Of a stretch of DNA of 64,000 nucleotides, positions 57,401 through 64,000 are shown in pieces. The position numbers and the translations under genes were made by a program. The stretch comes from Dysidea avara (taxonomy: Eukaryota; Porifera; Demospongiae; Dictyoceratida; Dysideidae). Every line of letters starts with the position of its first letter. The first letter of the stretch is position 1. The notes beneath the pieces were generated by a model, which made no database searches, had not been told where the DNA came from, and was given only the letters and a program-made list of their open reading frames with translations. The stretch covers positions 434,001-498,000 of the forward strand of contig NC_089274.1 in NCBI RefSeq assembly GCF_963678975.1, in the 5' to 3' direction.

Positions 57401-60400
57401 ATCACTCTATGCTAGGTGCTACCTGATTAATTACTTCTAATTTTCATACTCAAAAAGTCAATATTATGTACATTGAACTTATAATTTGTGTGATATTTTA
57501 GATGATTTGAGCACTGTTGATGCTTTAGATGAGATAGCTAATGTGGAGGATCATGGTGCGAATGAACACCACGACAGTGACCATGACGACACACCTGATG
57601 ATATATCCATTGCAGAAGAAAATGAAAGAAGTGCTGCAAAACAAGATTCTACAAACGAACAAAGTTATGAGATTTCCCTTCATGACTATCCAGAAGTGTC
57701 TCAAAGTGTTACTATGAAACAGCATATTCAAACAGATCCATCTGATGCTACTACTGTTGTTGAGTCTCTCGATTGTTCTGGAGGTACATGCATACCTTAT
57801 TTAATTCATCAGTGCATGCATACTACTTTTTTCATAGCCATAGACATATCTACCGTACAGCTACCTAGTGCCATGAAGAAAAGGGGAAGACCGAAAGGTG
57901 GAGATTTGACGGTTGTTGGCTTACCAAAGAAGAAGAAAGCATTTAACAAGCCTGTTGCATTCCTTAAGATGCATCCTAGAGATCAAGAGAGAGGTATAAT
58001 GTTATGTAAAATGTTAATGTAGGTTCCCCAACAACTCAACATAATGGAAATGACCAGCACGTATTAAATCCTTTTTTTATGTTTGAGTGAATGAGTACAA
58101 AGAAAATCTAAATTCGTCTTCTTGGTTTTTGCCTTTTAATTTATTTTAGTGCTATAGAACACCCACCGCCATCTCTACCACGTGTTATTTTACTACCAGC
58201 ATAAAACAATTACCCAAAGCATGTAATTAAGCATATACTCAAAGCTTTGTGTGTCAATGCCAGGTTTGTCAGTTATAGTCAAATTATACAGGTGGCAGAG
58301 TGAAGGTGATGGAGAGTACGTGTTGATATTTGAAGTAAACTCATCAGTCTCCACCCAGATATTGAAAAGTCCATAGTATGTCAAGGATAATGAAGCCACT
58401 GGATATCTGTTTTGATTTAACATCCAACACTTTATACGTAATTTATGTTAGGAGTTGTGATCAAATATAGCATGCTGGCATGTATTATAGGAGAAGACGT
58501 CTCACTTTGAAGTCTCACTTTGCTCACTCAAAATAAACTTTGTGACTGATGTCTTGTAAAATTTTTTTTTTCAGCCAATAATGGTTAAAGCAAGTTGAGT
58601 ACTATTAAGCAAGTTGAGTACTATTAATGATGTAATATTACAAGTTAATTTTCCACATGCATGCCTTCTGTTATATTACAGTTTGTTTGGTACATATGCA
58701 GGTGTATTGTGAGTTCTTCACCACTGTACACAACATAAGGCACACATTTTCTCTAAACACGTGTACACTCCTTGTGTTAAAATTTAAGCATTTGTGAGTT
58801 ATTCGTATTTATTCTATGGTTTATGAGACATGTGAGATGTGACTTAAAACATACAGACTTCTTTCTTGTAAATATTCAGGGGGCAGAGTTCAACAAATTA
58901 TAATTCCACCCAAAGTATAGCTGAGTAATAAAATCCCTGAAATTTGTTTATTACGTAATTGAACTTTTTAAGATAACCTGATTTCCATGCACACAAAATC
59001 AAACTGACGTTTTTAGGATAGCTAATCTACTAGACTATCATTTCCCACTGTGTCCTTGTCTGAGTTGTGACGAGTCTGGTTTTTTCATCAGACCCCGTAG
59101 AAGCCACAAGTAGTTGTTTGGTGTCATTCAATGGCCATGGCTCTGCTGGAACAGTGTTATGTGTGACTTGTCAGTCTTGTCCTTTATCATTTGGAAGTAC
59201 AAGGAGAGTCCGTAGAGTCAAACGTGGACCTCAGTAGTACAATCATCTTTGACACTTCATTTGCCCCTATATAAAGCCCTCCCAAGCCCACCACACCTGT
59301 GATATAAATGCCTCTTGAAAAACAGTCTGTAAAAAACTTATACACCCACAGCTTATAAATGGTGTAAATTCTTTTGCTTGCATACCACAATACTAACAAA
59401 TCTTTGTACATGGAAGCTGGGTTTTGTCAAATGCATGCATGCAGTTACATAATTTATTGTTACTGTATGCTTGCAGTGTATAGACCTATATTTCTGCTTG
59501 AAATTTTTCATGGAAACATGATCTGTGTATTCTAAATTTGTGTATTTTAAATTGCTAAACATGGATGCATGACTGTATTTTCATTTTCCTTTGTTTAGCA
59601 ATGCTGGAATGGTTTGTCTCCAAGTCTTCTGTTGTCAAGGCCATGAATGAAGGCTTACCCTTAAGTGAAGACGAGATTGAATTTAGACCCATGATGTTAC
59701 CAAGCACATGTATTGATGAGAATATTAACATATCTAGAATTAGAAAGTACTTCACCGATCTTTCATGGAGCAAGGTATTACAAGCCATTGAATCAAAAAG
59801 AAGTATGAAGTATTATTGCCTTGTGTGCGAATGTGATTTGGAGGAAGAGGATGGATCACTGTCCATTTGCTGCGATGGATGTTTACAATGGGCACACTTG
59901 TGTTGTGCTGGATTAAAAGCAGTCCCAAAACAGAAGGAGTGGTTTTGCTATCTGTGCAGAAGTTCTGTGCATGCAGAACACCAATGCAGCAGAGGTGGAG
60001 TGTCAATACATAAACGTTTCTCAAAGCAAGACAACAAGAAATCCAAATTGAATAGATCACCAGCTGTTGCAACAGACAGCTGTATCACAGTTAGTTCAGA
60101 TGAAGGTTCTCAAAGTTACAAAGAAGAAGCATTTAATGTCACCTCAGGGTCAAGGGTATTGTATTCTGATTTTGATATTCTTAAAAATCCCAATGGTTGG
60201 CTTAATAGACGATTAGTTAATGCTGGACAGGATTTGCTTAAAAAGAAATTCCCTCAATTTGGTGGTTCTCGAGATGTTGGGAAAATGCAAACAAACACTT
60301 TTGAGCAAGAAGATGGAGAGTTCATACAGGTATTACATTGTTATGAATCTCACTGGGTGTTGGTGACAAATAAGGATTGCAAAGAAAAGCAAGTCATGGT

Positions 60401-60872
60401 TTATGATAGCAATCGTAGTGGAGATGTTTCCTTGGACACGAAAAGAGCGATAGCTTCCATGATTAGGACACCACACTCATATTTCTTCTTGACATTTCAA
60501 GATGTTCAACAGCAGGATGGTGGCTCTTGTTGCGGTCTTTTTTCTTTGGCATTTGCCTATTCACTGTGCAGTGGAATTGATCCTGCCAAAATAGTATACA
60601 AGCAAACTGAGTTTCGCAATCATTTTTTACAATGTCTAAAGAATAGAGCAATCGATAAATTTCCACAGGAAGATATAATGAAGGTTCCAGGCAAGGCAAT
60701 ACTGCGGAGAGTAAATGTTTTTTGTTTGTGTCGTTTACCTGATGGTGGAGATCCCATGATCAGGTGTTCTAAGTGTTCCAAGCCATTTCATCGTTCTTGC
60801 GTTACTTTTGATGATACTACATCCTCTGTGTGGTTTTGCTCTATTTGTACATGTGCTAGTGGTATTCGTTAG
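51483..60872 (+). CDS. MULE transposase fused to SWIM, AT-hook, PHD, Ulp1 protease and PHD
   Basis: Exons: 51,483-51,743, 54,498-54,606, 55,227-55,464, 55,510-56,897, 57,502-57,783, 57,838-57,993, 59,599-60,872. All phases agree; allowing for one extra A (A7 run, 51,551-51,557) and a duplicated TTCAA (56,787-56,796), the length is exactly 1,233 codons. Residues ~20-125: FAR1/FLYWCH-like zinc domain as in ZSWIM3 (TYCCVEGGKKYKS, DFPAEIKIRAS). ~240-420: MULE DDE core with D in FIDATHKLN, D in IMSDKDF and E in NNRVESIN. ~525-545: SWIM finger CNCSF...CKHILAVC. ~775: AT-hook KKRGRPKG. ~883-930: PHD finger. ~1,010-1,145: Ulp1/C48 protease with H1061 (ESHWVLV), D1079 (VYDSNRSG) and C1120 in DGGSCCGLF. 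~1,185-1,226: second PHD (FCLCRLPDGGDPMIRCSKC). Likely nuclear. Function of the protease in transposition is unknown to me. Confidence 0.85.
51746..53212. mobile_element. 1.47-kb Mutator-type MITE nested at the transposase's first donor
   Basis: Ends AGGGTCCGCAATCC / GGATTGCGGACCCT with exact 9-bp duplications ACCAACTGT (51,737-51,745; 53,213-53,221). The inverted ends extend about 470 bp inward with some divergence (CACCCAGATGGTGAGAAGTCTCAGATC at 52,785 mirrored near 52,190; GACAACAATCGT..TCTCCGGTTTCATGGTGGATC mirrored at 51,825-51,870). Interior frames such as 51,578-51,988 and 52,016-52,348 are by-products. No transposase. Confidence 0.9.
53810..54146. mobile_element. hAT-type MITE with exact 8-bp duplication, nested
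   Basis: Ends TAGGGCTGAAATAAATGTCC and the inverted ...CATTTGTCTCAGCCCTA. Flanks ATTTGGAC at 53,802-53,809 and 54,147-54,154. Internal CCGAAGCTTC palindromes. It lies in the first intron of the Mutator-like transposase gene, after the 1.47-kb MITE. Confidence 0.88.
57994..59598. other. Intron 6 of the Mutator-like gene
   Basis: A 1.6-kb intron between the AT-hook exon and the PHD-Ulp1 exon. Apart from a CAAGTTGAGTACTATTAA direct duplication near 58,592-58,628 I see no coding, repeat or RNA feature. It is the longest intron of the gene after the MITE-filled first one, and marks the join between the transposase half and the PHD-Ulp1 half. Confidence 0.65.
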
Positions 60873-61424
60873 TGACTCAGCAAACATAACAAACATCTTT
60901 GGAACATGTTTTTGTAACGAAGGCTTTAGGATTTTTCTACAATAGTAATTTGAACTAGCTATGGGATTCAGGCACCTTATTATGAATACAATATACATGT
61001 ATCCTGGATGAGTTTCACTGCAATCAAAATCATACTGTAGCCAGAATGTGCATGGTCAGCTAATTACATAACTACATGAAGGGTAGTAACTAGCATCTTT
61101 GCATGGTCCATGCAGCAGCTGAGATTCACCCCTAGCAGCCTATATAGCCAGAATCTACCCTAATATTCAACCTAAATTTCATGTCAGTCCATTTATCATT
61201 CAATAAATCACATCTGAATGTGAAAAGCTCTTGGAGGGGAGTGCCATTATGGCCTGAATTAAAAAAATATCCCTTGACTGTTCTATTAGAGTATTTCAAT
61301 CTTCCATGCAGGGTCCCATTCTTACGCTCGTGAATAAACGATAATCTACAATAAGTCCATCTCGGAGTTAATAGCACACATGATCCTCGAGGGCCACGTA
61401 ATTCAGTGTAATTAATACCCCAAC

Positions 61425-61487
61425 AGATCACGTGATGAGTGCCGGAAGAATAACTGTTGCTCCGGGACCGGACGAATAGCAACTACG
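61425..61487 (-). repeat. Right TIR of the Mutator-like element
   Basis: 63 bp, exact inverted copy of 51,356-51,418. Followed by 12 T, which could be part of a target duplication together with the T run left of the other end. One dispersed 20-bp motif copy lies inside the element at about 61,274-61,300. Confidence 0.92.
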
Positions 61488-61810
61488 TTTTTTTTTTTTG
61501 TCACCCATATGATTGATTATAAAATAACAACTAGCTACCAAATTAAACTTATAACTACTCTAAAATTTAATTACAAAACTGACTAGACATTGAGAGCAGG
61601 GAAATCAGTGTTTACAACTACGGCAATCGGCGAGTCAGCCTGCCTTTCTTCCTTGTCAGAGCAGTACAAATACACTATAGCTAGCTAACAAGTACAAAAC
61701 TAAATACACAGATACAAAACAAAAGACATGGACAAACTCTAAGGCTAATTACAAAGATAAGTTGTTTTTTTTTTTTAAATCACATCAGAACAATCGAAAT
61801 CAGCCATCAA

Positions 61811-61990
61811 TCACATATGACTCAGTCCACAGAAAACAATATTTGTGATCCATACCATTACATGGCTCCCCGCCAAGCACAGCTCAACAGAGGTGATGGG
61901 GTGCCCTAAGAAAGTAGATCTGCTCCCACGGACGGCCAGAATGGCAGAGTGCAGCAAAGAAAAAGACAGGAAACAGCTCATCCAAGATAG
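61811..61990 (-). pseudogene. Retroelement C-terminal remnant (AVRGSRS motif)
   Basis: Minus strand reads PYSKMLSWMSCFLSFSLLHS then AILAVRGSRSTF. Same layout as 14,193-14,411 on the plus strand (PYS..M.W..C..FSLLHS...RGS). No polymerase attached. Confidence 0.45.
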
Positions 61991-62084
61991 CATCTTGCTG
62001 TAGGGAAGAGCGATGGTCTGCAATTGCAAGCAGTAAAATTAAGAAGCTTTATCGCACGTTCCATAGATTCTGCTATGGTAGAGC

Positions 62085-62236
62085 TAGTCTCGTACCCAGA
62101 CTGCTTTTTACCCTTTGTATTTGTGTGTGGGAAAAAAGGGCCTGGTGTAACTCCAATAGCCATTTCATTCAGAGCAGCTGACACCAGCTTTTTCCCCCAC
62201 CCAAATACAAAAGGGATCTGGGTACAAGGCTGTGGT
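62085..62236. repeat. Small inverted-repeat element related to the TAGTCTCG MITEs
   Basis: TAGTCTCGTACCCAGACTGCTTTTTACCCTTTGTATTTGTGTGTGGG is mirrored by CCCCCACCCAAATACAAAAGGGATCTGGGTACAAGGCT. The TAGTCTCG...CCCAGAC terminus recalls 35,719-36,025 and 6,085-7,088. A further lone TAGTCTCGTGTGCCCGAC is at 50,731-50,748. Confidence 0.55.
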
Positions 62237-62389
62237 AGACCAGTTGACACCAGCTGAGTATACATAGCTGTGGTTACACTGAGGCTAATCAAATTTTGTA
62301 ATTGTAATTTTTAAACAGGGGGTCCACTCAGTAACCAAATACTGATTTTCAGTGGAGCTCTGTGAAAAGAAGAAGAGTACAAAATACAA

Positions 62390-63250
62390 CTACAGATACA
62401 ACACCAAAAAGAAACATGCACACGCACAAAGCCAATACAAGAAATAATATTTAATATTAATGCCAATAAATTTTTTGAAAGATGAAACAGTAGTAGCCTC
62501 CGCAACAGTTGATTGCAGATTGTTCCACAGAATAAAGCCATAATAATAAAAGGACAAAATTGGTACACTGGTATTACAGCCAACATGACCAGTCACATCT
62601 TTAGAATATCTTGTAAATATGATGGAGAAAATTTGTGTATGGACTTGAAAACTTGAAGAACAGTATGATAACGTCGACGCTCTGGTAAAGCAAAGGAGCT
62701 AATAGATAATGGAATTTTCTTAATGATCTTAGAATGCACTCTTTCAGTCACACTGGTAAATTTAACAGTAGTAGGACACCAAACAACATCACAATAATCA
62801 AGCAAAAGCATTACAAAAGCATAAAAAGTACACAGAGTACAGCTGGTGGCAATGACCCATAGCGAAGAATGGAGATAATTTGAGACCTTACTCTAGAGAC
62901 CATATTAGAGATGTGTAAGGTCTAGGACAGTGCAGGGTCAATTATAACTTCTAGGTATCGAACAGGATCTACTTGAGCAAGTAAAATACTTATAACTAAA
63001 ACATTTAAGTGATCAACTTCCTATGAGCATTGAACTGGATTTGACAACATTTAAACTCAATTGAGCCAACAAGCACAGCAGATTGAAAGAATGTCTACTA
63101 TATGCTCAAATCCGAATGGCTACAGTGCAATTCAGCATCATCAGCACACAAATCCAATGGATGACAATCGGTAGGTCATTAATGTACAAAGCTAGCAAGA
63201 TAGACTATCCCTTGGGGCACATCAAGAAGCATAATAAACCCAGACAATAG
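62390..63250 (-). pseudogene. LINE reverse transcriptase 3' part, decayed
   Basis: Minus strand. 62,811-62,593 reads LLDYCDVVWCPTTVKF and ALPERRRYHTVLQVFKSIH, the post-RT thumb and connection of a LINE. 62,596-62,390 continues in another frame with FYYYGFILWNNLQSTV (the F..R.WN.L ending). Weaker RT remnants reach about 63,250. Frame changes show it is dead. Confidence 0.7.
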
Positions 63251-63479
63251 CTGCGACATGGTGGGAAATTGACAAAGTGCTGAATGGAAACATACTTCAT
63301 AAGTAGCCTCGACAGGAGCACAACGGCATGCAGTCAATTACTACAAACATTTATCGTAGCTACCTCTATTCACTGTCAATACCATCTTCATCATGAATTT
63401 AGTTACTGTGACAAATCAATAAGGCAGTATCCACTTGCACTTGTTGAGAGCACAGATAATAATTATTACTCTTATTAAT

Positions 63480-64000
63480 TATCTATGTCGAGAGTGGACA
63501 GAAAAGACAATATCCGATTTTGTACAGATTTAAGTATTTCTAAATATTTAATTAGTTTTCTCAGATAGTCTACAAGAGCCCCATGTCGTTGGTGACCCCC
63601 CTGGGTCAAGTATATTCAAAGGATATTGCATTAATTTGTGAAGGCATTCTAATAGAGCAGTCAACTACCCTAATAGAACAGTCACATTTTTGTTAGTATG
63701 TATAAACACAGTAAAAGATGTTTACTGAAGACCTGAAAATTTTTTAGATGGTATATATCCATGCTTGTTTTTGCTTCAAATTTCACATAACTCCACCTCT
63801 TAACTCTTTAACCTGCTCCTGATACTATATGTCAACAGAAGCAAGCCTATATTAACCAGTTCCTAATAATGTGTGTTTGAAATGTTGAAATGTCAGCTTT
63901 AAGGATTCTTTTGGTGAAAATTATTACCAGATTCAATCTTGAAATACATAATTTTCAAAAATTTCCTGGGGAGCATGCCCCCATACCCCCCCTCCCCCAG
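63480..64000. other. Non-coding right edge
   Basis: No gene seen. Two dispersed motif copies in tandem at 63,645-63,688. The last 40 bases (GGGGAGCATGCCCCCATACCCCCC) resemble the GC-rich stretch near 33,405-33,425, suggesting a repeat that continues past the window. Confidence 0.5.

Larger units (their letters stand above)
51356..61487. mobile_element. 10.1-kb Mutator-like transposon encoding a MULE-SWIM-PHD-Ulp1 protein
   Basis: Perfect 63-bp inverted ends at 51,356-51,418 and 61,425-61,487 (CGTAGTTGCTATTCGTCC...CACGTGATCT). Left flank TATTTTTTT and right flank TTTTTTTTT would be a 9-bp duplication with one mismatch, but poly-T makes this weak. One seven-exon gene fills the inside. The identical TIRs argue for recent mobility, while two frameshifts and two nested MITEs (51,746-53,212; 53,810-54,146) show this copy is not fully active. 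Confidence 0.88.

Overview
This is a stretch of an invertebrate nuclear genome. Genes are split by short GT-AG introns (many of 50-70 bp), and the gene content is typically animal: a leishmanolysin (M8) metallopeptidase, furin-like Cys-rich repeats, a CUB plus GCC2/GCC3-type secreted protein, and a THAP domain. The DNA is AT-rich and crowded with transposons and fold-back repeats. An early-branching metazoan, most likely a demosponge, is my best guess; that rests on overall impression, not on a decisive marker.

Layout. 1-5,170: no gene; a perfect 226-bp palindrome in a TTAA-flanked element and a 1.1-kb terminal-inverted-repeat (TIR) element. 5,171-10,708: a 5.5-kb DNA transposon with long TIRs and two convergent genes, a spliced THAP-DDE transposase (552 aa) and a spliced SAP-SWIM-YqaJ nuclease; the plan fits the ISL2EU group. 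10,861-13,227: a seven-exon gene for a secreted CUB/Cys-rich protein. 13,390-25,980: repeats, including a pogo-type MITE, fold-back MITEs, two decayed LINE reverse transcriptases, a nearly complete Ty3/gypsy element (18,598-23,927) and a hAT MITE. 26,000-42,400: mostly introns and repeats around a minus-strand gene of unknown function (last exons 36,643-29,100; probable first exons 42,731-42,145). 42,732-42,840: a compact divergent promoter with an RFX X-box-like site. 42,841-47,438: an M8 metallopeptidase with furin-like repeats. 47,529-51,119 (minus): a 337-aa single-pass membrane protein with the same kind of repeats, tail to tail with the M8 gene. 51,356-61,487: a 10.1-kb Mutator-like transposon with perfect 63-bp TIRs. 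61,488-64,000: retroelement remnants.

The most striking object is the Mutator-like element. Its seven exons close into one predicted 1,233-aa protein once two small frameshifts are allowed for. The protein carries a FAR1/FLYWCH-like N-terminus, a MULE DDE core, a SWIM zinc finger, an AT-hook, a PHD finger, a Ulp1-type cysteine protease with H, D and C all present, and a second PHD finger. A transposase that also reads chromatin and cleaves SUMO-like conjugates would be unusual. The copy is itself hit by two smaller elements, one of which sits on its first splice donor.

Several short dispersed signals (a ~20-bp motif GATAYTCTAATAGARCAGTCAC, an AAGTGGGTGTGGCT motif, and at least six related fold-back elements) recur across the window and are not explained by the genes.
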